Of a stretch of DNA of 64,000 nt, positions 33,088 through 41,657 are shown in pieces; position 1 is the stretch's first letter; each line of letters starts with the position of its first letter. The position numbers were made by a program, and so were the translations under genes. Under the pieces are notes generated by a model. It was not told the DNA's origin, made no database searches, and saw only the letters and a list, made by a program, of their open reading frames with translations. Origin of the DNA: BOG-908 sp963692875 (GTDB lineage: Bacteria > Pseudomonadota > Alphaproteobacteria > Acetobacterales > Acetobacteraceae); contig OZ240673.1 of assembly GCA_965198755.1 (NCBI GenBank), forward strand, positions 3,906,001 through 3,970,000, written 5' to 3'.

Positions 33088-34020
33088 CTATCGGCTTGCC
33101 TGATGGGTTGCGCATGTCCCCAGGGCGCTCTTCAGCTCGTCCAGCAAGGCCTTCGCGCAGACGCCATACGGCTGCGCGGGCATGTGGACGGCGAACACCG
33201 AAAGGTCATAGCCCACGGCGGCATCCACCTGCAGGGCGACGAGTTCGCCCGAAAGCAGGTAGGGCTCCACGACGTGCGTGGGCAGGTTGCACCAGCCGAA
33301 GCCCGCCAGCAGGAACTCCAAGCGCGTCCGCAGGTCCTGGAACCTCCACACGCAGACGCTTATGACACCCCGGCTCCAGGCGCCCCGGTCTTCATCGTCG
33401 GTCAGCACGAGCTGTACGGCCTGTACGAGCTGCGCCCGCTCCGGCCGCCCCCCGTCCCTGATCAAAGGATGGGAAGCGCCGATCACCGGCGTCATCGTCA
33501 CCTTTGTAAGGAACTCGCTTTCGAGGTCCTTGGGCGCCGTCGTCTCGGGCGCGCAGATCGCCATGGACACCTTGCCAGCACGGAGCAGGCGTTCCGGCCT
33601 TCCCATCCCCTCGGCCGTCAGCGCGACGCGGGTGGTGGGAAAGCGGGCCTGTACGGTTCGCAGAGCCGTTAAGAGAATGTCGAGGGGGAACAGTGGATCC
33701 ACTGCTAGGGCCAGCTCCGGTTCGACGCCGCCAGCCATCGCCTTCGCCTTGGACCGGAGCGCTTCGGCCCGGCGCACCAGCTCTCGCGCTTCCGGCAGGA
33801 TAGCCTCAGCCGACTTGGTGAGCACGGGCCGACGACCGCTGCGGTCGAACAGCTCCGTCTCGAGCGTGCGTTCCAGCGACACGATGGACTGGCTCACCGC
33901 AGACTGCACGCGTTGCACCCGCTTGGCGGCGGCCGAGAAGCTGCCGGTCTCGGCAACGGCCACGAAGATGCGGGCCTGATCCAGGGTCAAGGCGTCAAGC
34001 ACTGGGATCGTCTCCCCCAC
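33088..34020 (-). CDS. LysR-family transcriptional regulator
   Basis: The N-terminal winged helix is LDQARIFVAVAETGSFSAAAKRVQRVQSAVSQSIVSLERTLETELFDR. The effector domain follows (ELALAVDPLFPLDILLTALRTVQARFPTTRVALTAEG). Length (310 residues) is normal. It stands just upstream of the isochorismatase-like gene on the same strand and may regulate it. Confidence 0.9.
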   Translation of the reverse strand: MGETIPVLDALTLDQARIFVAVAETGSFSAAAKRVQRVQSAVSQSIVSLERTLETELFDRSGRRPVLTKSAEAILPEARELVRRAEALRSKAKAMAGGVEPELALAVDPLFPLDILLTALRTVQARFPTTRVALTAEGMGRPERLLRAGKVSMAICAPETTAPKDLESEFLTKVTMTPVIGASHPLIRDGGRPERAQLVQAVQLVLTDDEDRGAWSRGVISVCVWRFQDLRTRLEFLLAGFGWCNLPTHVVEPYLLSGELVALQVDAAVGYDLSVFAVHMPAQPYGVCAKALLDELKSALGTCATHQASR

Positions 34021-34239
34021 TTGGGTTGAGTTGTAGGCGGCTCATACTCGAGAGTAGCGTCGTCCTGGATAGCCGCCCTGACCTGCCCCAAAGTAGTGGT
34101 CCAGGTAGAATGTTAGTGGAACACGGCCTTCAACGCCACGGGCGGGTTGGCCGGGGGCGAACCTCAGAGCTGGCGCACCCAGCCACAGCGCGACGGTTCT
34201 GCTGCGGGGTAGGAGCGCTTGTGGCGCGGGCGGGATTTG

Positions 34240-34410
34240 GATTGACCCGGTTAGGCGGACACCCTGGAGCTTTCACAAAGGTGTTTCTGAATTCCGGAAC
34301 CAGCCCGCCATATCCGCCTGAGTTTCGCCCTCAGATGGTCGATCTGGTTCGTGCCGAACGATCTTTCGAGGACCTTGCCCGAGAGTTCGAGCCCACTGCG
34401 CAGTCGGCAA
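34240..34410 (+). mobile_element. IS3-family left-end remnant
   Basis: TTGACCCGGTTAGGCGGA near 34244 matches the left inverted repeat of the IS3 element at 37057. The following frame gives PPEFRPQMVDLVRAERSFEDLAREFEPTAQS, an OrfA N-terminus like that of the other copy. Similarity stops after about 50 residues, so only the left end survives. Confidence 0.65.
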
Positions 34411-34439
34411 CAACAATGCAGCAAGCACGCGCCGCCTAA

Positions 34440-34566
34440 GCCCGCGCACTGCCCTCCACCACAAGCGCCAAGCCAGCATCCGTGGAGCCGCCTCAGACTC
34501 CTTTGTACGCGCCGCCGCCTGCCGCAAATCCGCCGCCGTCACATCCTGCCGCGTCACCGGAGCCAT
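34440..34566 (-). pseudogene. IS630-family transposase N-terminal remnant
   Basis: From ATG 34566 the frame reads MAPVTRQDVTAADLRQAAARTKESEAAPRML. One base later it would continue LALALVVEGSARA, the usual helix-turn-helix start of IS630 transposases. A 1-bp deletion and truncation leave only about 40 residues. Confidence 0.5.
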
Positions 34567-34715
34567 CTCGCCGCCATCCACCCAAAGAGGGAAACGGAAG
34601 ATTCTCACGCCACCCAGCCCGTCAAAATCACAGAACAGTCAACTCAACCGGGCTGGCATGACTACGTCGCCAAATAAGATCCAAGAGCGTAATCGCTTAT
34701 CAGTAAAGCCGCCAA

Positions 34716-35327
34716 TCAGCCCCGCGTATCCATATGTCCCTCGTAAGCCAGCGCCGTGAGCCGATGCCGACCGCTTTGCATTTCGCGAGAACGCAGAGGC
34801 TCCGGCAGGGCGGCGGGATCGCCGATCCGCCCGACGGCGTATACTGCCTCGATGCGATGGTTCGGAGGCGTTCGGAGCACCTCAGCGGCGCGGCCTTGAT
34901 CGAAGCCGTACATACCGTGAGTATGCCATCCCATGAGGTGGGCTTGGAGGGCGAAATGACCCGATGCCGTGCCCACGTCGTAGCTGTGGGTAGGCGACGC
35001 GACTAGTGCCTGGCATTCTCGTGAGGGCATCAGCTCTTGAGATACGAAGAACACGAGAGCGGATGCGTGTTGCGCCCAGCCGCGATTGTTCGGCACGAGC
35101 AAATCCAAGAGCGGCGGCCAGGCCGTCGTGTCCCGCCGAGCGTAGACGAATCGCCATGGTTGGGCGTTAGAGGAAGACGCGGCCCACCGTGCCGCCTCCA
35201 ACATCGTCATGAGCTCGGCTTCTGTGATCGGCTCAGGGCGGAAGGCACGGGGCGACCAACGTTCTAGAAAACAGGGAGCGATCGGGTAGTCGGCGACGCG
35301 GGCGACCGAACCAGCGAGGGTCTCCAT
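34716..35327 (-). CDS. Nitroreductase-family protein
   Basis: Start ATG 35327 overlaps the stop of the upstream membrane-protein gene (TGATG), so the two are coupled. The 203-residue product has the nitroreductase FMN-binding blocks FLERWSPRAFRPEPITEAELMTMLEAARWAASSSNAQPWRFVYARRD, ASGHFALQAHLMGWHTHGMYGFD and YAVGRIGDPAALPEPLRSRE. It should reduce a nitro group, quinone or enone with NAD(P)H. The frame is open upstream of 35327 but only as antisense to the neighbour. Confidence 0.9.
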   Translation of the reverse strand: METLAGSVARVADYPIAPCFLERWSPRAFRPEPITEAELMTMLEAARWAASSSNAQPWRFVYARRDTTAWPPLLDLLVPNNRGWAQHASALVFFVSQELMPSRECQALVASPTHSYDVGTASGHFALQAHLMGWHTHGMYGFDQGRAAEVLRTPPNHRIEAVYAVGRIGDPAALPEPLRSREMQSGRHRLTALAYEGHMDTRG

Positions 35328-35755
35328 CACCGCCCACCTGCCGTGCAGGCGATCACTACCGCGGCGGTGAGAAGCGCACATAGGATGTAGGTGACCAGTT
35401 GCTGCGGATTGAGACCGAGCGGCTTCGGGACGAAATCCCGGAACTCCGGATCGATCCAGGCGGTCCCTGGGAACAAGGGAGCGACGACCATCGTGAGGAA
35501 ATAGCCCCCGGCGACCGCTGCAGCGATGAGGAAGGTCGGCAGCGTGAGTGGATGCGATCCGAAGAGGATGGCCAGCGCCAGGGTTCCGGAGAACACTCCG
35601 AGCAGCATCGTCTGAGCGTTGTGGAACTTGGCGTGGGGCGGCCATGCAGGGTTATAGAGGTGCATGCGTGCGGTGCGCGGCAGCACAGCGTCGTAGAGCA
35701 GCCCGCCAAAATTATAGACCGCCACGACGGCGACCATCCATTTAGCAATATCCAT
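35327..35755 (-). CDS. Small membrane protein, DUF6640-like
   Basis: The 142-residue protein has four probable membrane segments: KWMVAVVAVYNFGGLLYDAVL, TMLLGVFSGTLALAILFG, TFLIAAAVAGGYFLTMVVAPLF and LVTYILCALLTAAVVIAC. The conserved loop MHLYNPAWPPHAKFHNAQT is characteristic of a family of unknown function that I recall as DUF6640. It is co-transcribed with the nitroreductase and faces no regulator gap other than that after the AraC gene at 35826. Confidence 0.7.
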   Translation of the reverse strand: MDIAKWMVAVVAVYNFGGLLYDAVLPRTARMHLYNPAWPPHAKFHNAQTMLLGVFSGTLALAILFGSHPLTLPTFLIAAAVAGGYFLTMVVAPLFPGTAWIDPEFRDFVPKPLGLNPQQLVTYILCALLTAAVVIACTAGGR

Positions 35756-35825
35756 CGCAGTACTCCTTCTGGCGCGACGATGGAGATTGCCCGGAGAGGC
35801 TGGTATCAGAAAATCGCGACAATCC

Positions 35826-36704
35826 TTAGGCGCACGAGGCGTCGCGAAACTGGGCCGGCGTCACGCCAAGGTTTTGGCGGAAGCTTGCGACGAAATGTGC
35901 GGCCGACGAAAAGCCGGAGCAGATTGCGGTTTCGGTCACGCTAGTCCGATCGCTTAGCAGCTGAGCTGTCGCCTTTTCGAGCCGACGCGTCATGATCCAC
36001 CGGTGCGGCGTGACTCCCTCGCTGGCCCGAAACGCTCGAATGAAGTGCGATACGCTGAGACTTGACAGGTCGGCGAGGTCGGCGACTGAAGCAAGCCTGT
36101 CGGGCTCGTGCTCGAGCTGCCCATCCACCAACGCCTGCACTCTACGGAGCACGCCCGGGGAAAGACCGCCTCGCGCCAGCGGCCGCGACGTGCTTGAACT
36201 CTGACTCATCAGCGCGCCGACGGTTCGCACGATCCGCGGGATTGAGCGATCGGAGTAACCGGAAAGCGCGACCAGCGCCTGTGCCGACAGCGCGCGGAGA
36301 TGCAAGGCTTCCTCAAGGCGCGACGTCGGAAAGGTCGTGGCTACACGTGCTCCGCCAAGGACGAGTGGGTCAATGAGTATCTGGAGCGTGTCGCCCCGAC
36401 CGCGAACCTCGAGCAAGTCGCTATCCCATCCTGCGGCGATCGCCACCGCTCCGCAGCGCGCCGTGGCTTTCGTGGTCCGATCGCCTCGTCGCCACTCGAG
36501 CTCCTGTCCGCCGGTGATGCTGAATACCAGCCTGATCGCCGCAATGTCGGACAGCTCGACGCGGCTGCCATCATGCCGCCACCGCCCCACGGCCGCCACA
36601 GTCCGTCCTGCCCGATCAACGCGGGCCAGCTTTAACGGCGCGCCCAGCGTGGCGTGGAAGCGCGCCAGCGCGTGGTCGATGGGCTTGTCATTCCACGTGT
36701 TCAA
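35826..36704 (-). CDS. AraC-family transcriptional regulator
   Basis: The C-terminal AraC domain is clear: SVADLADLSSLSVSHFIRAFRASEGVTPHRWIMTRRLEKATAQLL and VTETAICSGFSSAAHFVASFRQNLGVTPAQFRD. The N-terminal domain of about 180 residues is an unassigned sensor. Length 292 residues. It lies 70 bp upstream of the membrane protein/nitroreductase pair on the same strand and probably controls it. Confidence 0.9.
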   Translation of the reverse strand: MNTWNDKPIDHALARFHATLGAPLKLARVDRAGRTVAAVGRWRHDGSRVELSDIAAIRLVFSITGGQELEWRRGDRTTKATARCGAVAIAAGWDSDLLEVRGRGDTLQILIDPLVLGGARVATTFPTSRLEEALHLRALSAQALVALSGYSDRSIPRIVRTVGALMSQSSSTSRPLARGGLSPGVLRRVQALVDGQLEHEPDRLASVADLADLSSLSVSHFIRAFRASEGVTPHRWIMTRRLEKATAQLLSDRTSVTETAICSGFSSAAHFVASFRQNLGVTPAQFRDASCA

Positions 36705-37056
36705 TGGCTTGCATCACGGTCGGAGGGAGCAGTAACAGCATCATGCGCCTGGAAAAGCGTCCTGTCACACCTGAGCCTCGGATGGACGCCGCCGTGCGAG
36801 TACGCGAGAGACCTTCGCGGAGACAGCGGCCAGCGCGCTGCGCTCCGCCTGGCTCCGCACCGGCTCTTAGACGCATTGCGCCAAGGACAAAGCGGAGGCG
36901 ATACGTTTCCAATGCTGTTGAGACTTGTTGCTCGGAATCGGCGGATGACCTACTCTCGTGTTCGTCGCGAAAAACGACGGTGCGGTTCGATTTTCATAAG
37001 CTCGAACGGTCGTCGCATACACGTCAACCATGCGCTCGGCATGGTTTGGCCAGCGT
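36705..37056. other. Gap between AraC gene and IS3 element
   Basis: I see no conserved protein here. The plus-strand frame that runs from 36704 into the IS3 element is open by chance; its first 280 residues have no motif. The AraC promoter should lie at the left end of the gap. Confidence 0.4.
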
Positions 37057-37110
37057 TGAAGTTGACCCGGTTTGGTGGATCCCCTCAAGCTTTTGCCGGA
37101 GGCTTCATAG

Positions 37111-37434
37111 ATGCGCCGCACTCGTCAGCCTTACTCGCCTGAATTTCGTCGTCAGATGGTTGATTTGGTTCAGGCTGGCCGCGACCCCTCGGATTTGGCC
37201 CGGGAGTTTGAGCCGTCTGCGGAGTCCATCCGCGCCTGGGTTGCGTTGGCGGGCCGCAGGGAGGGCGGCCGGGATGAGAAGGGTGACGGCCTGTCGGCCG
37301 CCGAGCGCGACGAACTCGGTCGCCTTCGCCGCGAGAACAAGCAGTTGCGCGTGGAGCGCGACATTCTCTCTCGAGCGGCTGCCTGGTTTGCACGCGAGAC
37401 CGGAGCCGTGCCGTCCGGGTCTTCGAATTCATGA
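37111..37434 (+). CDS. IS3-family OrfA (helix-turn-helix protein)
   Basis: The 107-residue protein begins MRRTRQPYSPEFRRQMVDLV and has the IS3 OrfA helix-turn-helix (DLAREFEPSAESIRAWV) followed by the leucine-zipper region (AAERDELGRLRRENKQLRVERDILSRAAAWFARE). Intact. Confidence 0.85.
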   Translation: MRRTRQPYSPEFRRQMVDLVQAGRDPSDLAREFEPSAESIRAWVALAGRREGGRDEKGDGLSAAERDELGRLRRENKQLRVERDILSRAAAWFARETGAVPSGSSNS

Positions 37435-38296
37435 GTGCGAACCAGGGCGACCCTCCCCATCGCGACGATGGCGCGCGTGCTTGGCGTCTCGGAGGCGGGC
37501 TACCATAGCATGGCGCAAGCGGCCGCCGAGCAAGAAGCAAGAGGCTGACACGACGCTGTTGAAACGCGTGCGCACCATACATGCCAGCTCGCGTGAAACA
37601 TACGGGGCGCCACGCGTGCATGCGGACCTTCGGGCAGGAGAAGAAAAACATGGTCGCAAGCGCATTGCACGATTGATGCGCGCCGCAGGTCTGGTCGGTG
37701 CGAGCCGTCGCCGGAGCGGGATCACCACCACCCGTCGGGATCGCGCGGCGCGGCCTGCGCCGGATCTGGTGGATCGCAGGTTTGCAGCGCCCGGGCCGAA
37801 CCAGCTGTGGGTGGCCGACATCACCTTCGCGCCAACTGCGAGCGGATTTCTCTATTTGGCGGTCGTGCTGGATGCCTGGAGCCGCAAGATTGTTGGCTGC
37901 GCCATGGCCAATCACATTCGTGCCGAGTTGGTGGTGGATGCGCTGGAAATGGCAATCGGCCAGCGTGGACCAGGCGATGTCATTCATCACAGCGACCAGG
38001 GCAGCCAATATACGTCCCTGGGGTTCGGCAATCGCTGCCGCGAGGCGGGTGTGCGGCCGTCCATGGGTTCAGTCGGCGATGCGAATGACAACGCCATGTG
38101 CGAAAGCTTTTTCGCGACCCTGGAATGCGAACTACTGGAGCGCCGCCGCTTTGCCTCCCAGGCCGAGCCAAAGATGGCTTGCTTCAGCTTCATCAAGGGC
38201 TGGCACAACCCTGACCGGCTACACTCGACGCTGGGCTACCAGTCACCCATGGCCTACGAAGCTGCCAAGGAGGCCGCTACCGCAGAACCCACCTGA
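37423..38296 (+). pseudogene. IS3-family OrfB integrase, two frameshifts near the start
   Basis: The N-terminus is spread over three frames: VFEFMSANQGD, then MARVLGVSEAGYHS, then RKRPPSKKQEADTTLLKRVRTIH. From there the frame is intact and holds the DDE core: Asp in LWVADITFAPTASGFLYLAVVLDAW, Asp in VIHHSDQGSQYTS, Glu in NAMCESFFATLECELL. Extra bases near 37454 and 37509 explain the shifts. The transposase cannot be made unless these are sequencing errors. Confidence 0.8.
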
Positions 38297-38336
38297 ATCA
38301 AGTCCCTTAACACTCCACGAAAACGGGGCAGCTTCA

Positions 38337-38860
38337 GTCGCGGTGTTTGATGCCAGCCAGGCCCGCGACCTCATGGGCAAGCCGGTCTTGCCGCAGATGC
38401 GCGCCGCCATTGCCATCTGGGATCGCTGTCTTAAGGAGGCGGAAATGGCATCTGCGGAAGCAGCGCCGTGAGCCGATGAGGGAAAAGCCAGAAACTGCAA
38501 AGCTTCCGCCGCCGTGGCAGGCGCACAACGCGCCCAACTACACTCGCGATCCAGTCGTCCAATGCGCCGCGCTAATAGGTGAGATCACGTCTGAAATACG
38601 ACGGCAAGCACACTTTCCGGTCCGAGAGACCTCCACCACGAACTGTTCGTTTCGTTCGCGCCATAGGACCACGCCGAATACGCGGCACCTATTGCGGCGC
38701 ACTGGCCGACTAAGCAATCCCTATCGCGAGGAAGATCCACTTCGTTGACCTTAACGATCGTCTCTTCTACTTCGAGCGGTCTGCCTGATCCAATTGCATG
38801 ACAATCTCCTGAACCGCGGAATGGCAGCAGGAAACTGGTCACCGGACTTCGTGCTCGCGC
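38337..38860. other. Gap right of the IS3 element, unrecognised fragments
   Basis: A short plus-strand frame reads FDASQARDLMGKPVLPQMRAAIAIWDRCLKEAEMASAEAAP up to 38471 and looks like the tail of a protein cut by the IS3 insertion, but I do not recognise it. The rest shows no conserved gene. Confidence 0.35.
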
Positions 38861-39577
38861 TCAATGAAAGATGAGCTTGGCGGAGAGAGCGACGAAGATG
38901 AGCGCGGAGACGACGTTGAGCTTGGCCTCACGCGAAGGGGACCGGCGCAGCCAAGCGCCGACGGGACCGGCGAGGAAGGCGATCACCGCAAAACAGACTA
39001 GGGAGCAGATCATGAAGACGCTCCCCAGCATGAGCATCTGCACTGCGACATGCCCGCGCTCCGGGTGAGCGAACTGAGGCAGAAAGGCCAAGAAGAAGAT
39101 TGCTACCTTGGGGTTGGAGACGTTCATCAGGATGGCGCGCCGATAAATCGCACCGAGCGCGGCCGGCGCCCCACTCTTATTTACATGCGCAGCATTGCGG
39201 TTAGAGAACGCCCTCCAGGCGAGATACAGCAGGTAGGCGGCGCCAATGTAGCGCAAGGTGGCAAAGGCGGCCGGGGAGGCCCGCACCAAGGCGGCGACGC
39301 CGAGCGTGACCGCAGAAATATGGAAGACCAGACCGCTGCAAAGCCCAAATGTCGCCACCAAGCCGGCGCGGCGCCCGCGCAACATGCCTTCTGTGAGCAC
39401 GAAGAGCAGGTCGGGTCCCGGAACGAACGCGAGGAGGACGACAGGGCCGCTAAAGGCGAGAAGTTCGATTGGCGTAAGTAGCACGAGGAGCTCCGAGCGG
39501 GACACCGTCGGAGGGTTATGCGGCACGGCGCTCGCGATTTGCGCGCAGAATTCTGTCCGTCCTGTATGTTCATGCAA
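38861..39577 (-). CDS. LysE-family amino acid exporter
   Basis: The product has the LysE/RhtB pattern of six membrane segments, with the conserved PGPD motif in LLAFVPGPDLLFVLTEGML and GLVATFGLCSGLVFHISAVTLGVAALV. Later segments include LLYLAWRAF, NVSNPKVAIFFLAFLPQF and a C-terminal VVSALIFVALSAKLIF. The true start may be an internal GTG (VLLTPIELLAFSGP) rather than 39577. It exports amino acids or similar metabolites and is divergent from an Lrp-type regulator, the usual partner. Confidence 0.88.
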   Translation of the reverse strand: MHEHTGRTEFCAQIASAVPHNPPTVSRSELLVLLTPIELLAFSGPVVLLAFVPGPDLLFVLTEGMLRGRRAGLVATFGLCSGLVFHISAVTLGVAALVRASPAAFATLRYIGAAYLLYLAWRAFSNRNAAHVNKSGAPAALGAIYRRAILMNVSNPKVAIFFLAFLPQFAHPERGHVAVQMLMLGSVFMICSLVCFAVIAFLAGPVGAWLRRSPSREAKLNVVSALIFVALSAKLIFH

Positions 39578-39626
39578 TAGTTCCGCATGATATAGCGAGA
39601 GAGTGCAGAATCCTGACGGGGAAGGT

Positions 39627-40082
39627 ATGGACGCCTACGATAAGCGCATTTTGAGATCGATCCAGGAGGCGGCCGACCGTACGCAAGCCGAGTTGGCCGA
39701 GCGGGTCCATTTGTCTCCTAGCCAATGTGCTCGCCGTCTCGAACGGCTGCGCGCGGCTGGTTATATCGAGCGAACCGTCGCCTTGTTGAACCGCGAGCGT
39801 CTGGGTTTGGACGTGCTCGCGCACGTACTCATCAGCTTGCAAGCGCATGAGAGTGCTCAGAACGACGCATTCCGCCGCTTTATCGACGACGCACCCGAGG
39901 TGCTGGAATGTTATATGCAGAGCGGTGACGTTGACGTGCTGATGAAGGTGGCAGTGCGTGACCTGGAAGCACTCGCCGCATTTATTGACCGAATAATTAA
40001 GATAAGTGGAGGCCTAGCCGGTCTGCGCTCTTACATTGTGCTGCGGCCTCTCAAGACCGGCAACCGCTACCTGATCGGGTGA
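39627..40082 (+). CDS. Lrp/AsnC-family regulator
   Basis: ATG 39627 (MDAYDKRILRSIQEAADRTQAELAERVHLSPSQCARRLERLRAAGYIERTVALL) gives the usual 151-residue Lrp protein, with GGGGAAGG just upstream. The ligand-binding RAM domain follows (VLECYMQSGDVDVLMKVAVRDLEALAAFI). It probably senses an amino acid and activates the divergent LysE exporter. Confidence 0.9.
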   Translation: MDAYDKRILRSIQEAADRTQAELAERVHLSPSQCARRLERLRAAGYIERTVALLNRERLGLDVLAHVLISLQAHESAQNDAFRRFIDDAPEVLECYMQSGDVDVLMKVAVRDLEALAAFIDRIIKISGGLAGLRSYIVLRPLKTGNRYLIG

Positions 40083-40143
40083 GTGGCTGCGCTTGTCACA
40101 ACAATCGGCTTACGGCCAGCTCTGGGCACCAGGCGCAGCATCT

Positions 40144-40170
40144 AGAGCATGATCTCTTCGATCATGCTCT
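40144..40170. terminator. Perfect 11-bp hairpin after the Lrp gene
   Basis: AGAGCATGATC and GATCATGCTCT form a perfect stem with a 5-base loop TCTTC, 61 bp after the Lrp stop. It may terminate Lrp transcription, but there is no T-run, and the same sequence type occurs as a dispersed intergenic repeat in alphaproteobacteria. It abuts the IS1182 fragment. Confidence 0.45.
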
Positions 40171-40330
40171 GCTTGATTGCCGACACCGGCTACGGCTCGG
40201 CCGAGAACCTCGCCTGGCTGGTCGATGAGTAGAAGATCGAGCCGCACATCCCGGTGTTCGACAAGTCCACCCGCAGCGACGGGACCTTCTCGCGCGCCGA
40301 CTTCACCTACGATACCACGGCGGCGGGCTC
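40171..40330 (+). pseudogene. IS1182-family transposase internal fragment
   Basis: The frame gives IADTGYGSAENLAWLVDE, a TAG, then KIEPHIPVFDKSTRSDGTFSRADFTYD. These are the conserved catalytic-region blocks of IS1182 transposases. Both ends are missing and a stop interrupts it. It has replaced the 3' end of the SDR gene on the other strand. Confidence 0.7.
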
Positions 40331-41006
40331 CTCCGGATCTCCGGATCGCCGGCTTGTTGGCCGTTGTTGCTGTTCCGGTAGTGACGCAGCTTGCCGGAAG
40401 TCTCGGCATAAGCCCTGATCTCCTTGCCTGGCGGTCCTGATCGACCGACCCAGGAACTCCGTATGGAAGGGCCCGGGTTCTAGGATGATGACGGAGAGGC
40501 CCAGCGGCTTCAGCTCCTGCGCCAGAGCCTCCGACAAGCCTTCAACCGCGAACTTGGTGGCGTTGTAGTATCCGTAGCCTGCGGCTCCCGCAATGCCGGC
40601 GCCTGGCGAGAAGTTGACCACCCGGGCGCTTGCGTTTCTCCAAGGCTGGCAAGGCCGCGCGGATCGTCTCGATCAAGCCAAAGACGTTCGTCTCAAAGAC
40701 GTGGCGGTATTCCTCTGGAACCGCCTCCTCGACCGCGCCCATGAAGCCGAAGCCCGCGTTGTTGACGAGGACATCCAAGCCGCCGAATGCGGCCTCCGCG
40801 GGCTGAACGACTGCGGCGACGGAGTCCGGCTTCGTCACGTCGACCGCGGCCGTCTTGACGGTCTCCGAATGCGCCGCATAGAGATTCTCCAGGTCGTCCG
40901 CATTGCTGGCCGTTGCTATCAGATTGTCTTCACGTTCCGCGACGGCGGCAGCCAGATGTTTGCCGAAGCCACTTGAGCAGCCCGTGATGAGCCATGTCTT
41001 TCTCAT
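40325..41006 (-). pseudogene. Short-chain dehydrogenase, frameshifted and 3' truncated
   Basis: From ATG 41006: MRKTWLITGCSSGFGKHLA, VLVNNAGFGFMGAVEEAVPEEYRHVFETNVFG. A shift near 40625 puts the rest (VVNFSPGAGIAGAAGYGYYNATKFAVEGLSEALAQELKPLGLSVIILEPG) in another frame, and a second shift near 40450 moves the segment AYAETSGKLRHYR out of frame. The C-terminus ends at IS1182 debris. It was the last gene of the B1 operon. Confidence 0.8.
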
Positions 41007-41070
41007 GATGATCTGTCCACAGTGTCGCTTTATCAAAGTTCGTTCTGCTGGCGAGTTGGATAAGCGATGC

Positions 41071-41646
41071 TCACGTCGGGAATTTCTCCTCACTGGGCAC
41101 GTCGAAGGCGTTCAGCGTAATCGAAACCTGAGCATAGAGGCCGACCCAAAGGACCAACTCGTTCAGGCCGCCTTGGCCGAACCGGTCCCGTGCCGCCTTG
41201 TAGACGGCGCCGGGCAGCACGCCGCCCGTCAGCAGGGCTGAGGCCACGTCGTAGGCGGCGACCTCGTCGGGCGTGAGGTCGACCGGGCGCTGTCCTGCGG
41301 CGAGCGTGGCGACCTTTGCGGGCGCCATGCCTTCGCGCTCGGCGGTGGCAGCGTGGGCATAGAGCTCATAGGCCGCCTTGTAGAAGGCGCCGGTCACAAG
41401 AATCGCGACCTGCTTGGCTGAGTCCGGCAGACGCTTCAGGGCGGAGATCGCCTCGACCTGGTCATAGTGGGCCTGACCCACCGACGGTTCGTGCAGGAAC
41501 ACGCCCCAAGGGCCGAGCAGGGCGCCGTGATCGTCGCGCGTCTTGAAGGCGGTGAACCCGCCGTGCTCGATCTGCTTCAGCGCGCGATCGTAGAAGGCGC
41601 GCCGCTCGTCGTTCAATTGGTCCGGTGGAAGCAGCGGGAGGCGCAT
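41071..41646 (-). CDS. Carboxymuconolactone decarboxylase family protein
   Basis: ATG 41646 gives 191 residues (MRLPLLPPDQLNDERRAFYDRAL...). Family features are LLGPWGVFLHEPSVGQAHYDQVEAISALKRLPDSAKQVAILVTGAFYKAAYELYAHAATAEREGM. It lacks the CxxC of AhpD, so a peroxidase role is unlikely. It starts 11 bp after the molybdenum-subunit gene stop and is part of the B1 operon. Its reaction is unknown. Confidence 0.83.
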   Translation of the reverse strand: MRLPLLPPDQLNDERRAFYDRALKQIEHGGFTAFKTRDDHGALLGPWGVFLHEPSVGQAHYDQVEAISALKRLPDSAKQVAILVTGAFYKAAYELYAHAATAEREGMAPAKVATLAAGQRPVDLTPDEVAAYDVASALLTGGVLPGAVYKAARDRFGQGGLNELVLWVGLYAQVSITLNAFDVPSEEKFPT

Positions 41647-41657
41647 GGTTCTTCTCC

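Larger units (their letters stand above)
37057..38336 (+). mobile_element. IS3-family element with frameshifted transposase
   Basis: Terminal inverted repeats of 23 bp match at 19 positions: TGAAGTTGACCCGGTTTGG plus TGGA at 37057-37079, against the complement of 38314-38336. Inside are orfA and orfB in the usual overlapping order on the plus strand. No target duplication could be established. The element is 1,280 bp, normal for IS3. orfB is broken by two single-base insertions. Confidence 0.82.

Noticed and set aside
32903..33115. A 70-codon minus-strand frame between the LysR and isochorismatase genes
   Set aside because: It overlaps both neighbours and shows no conserved features.
36704..37530. 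The long plus-strand frame leading into the IS3 OrfB
   Set aside because: Only the part from about 37510 is OrfB; the earlier part is non-conserved and overlaps orfA in another frame.
37085..38008. A 307-codon minus-strand frame in the IS3 element
   Set aside because: It is antisense to the integrase gene and has no motif of its own.
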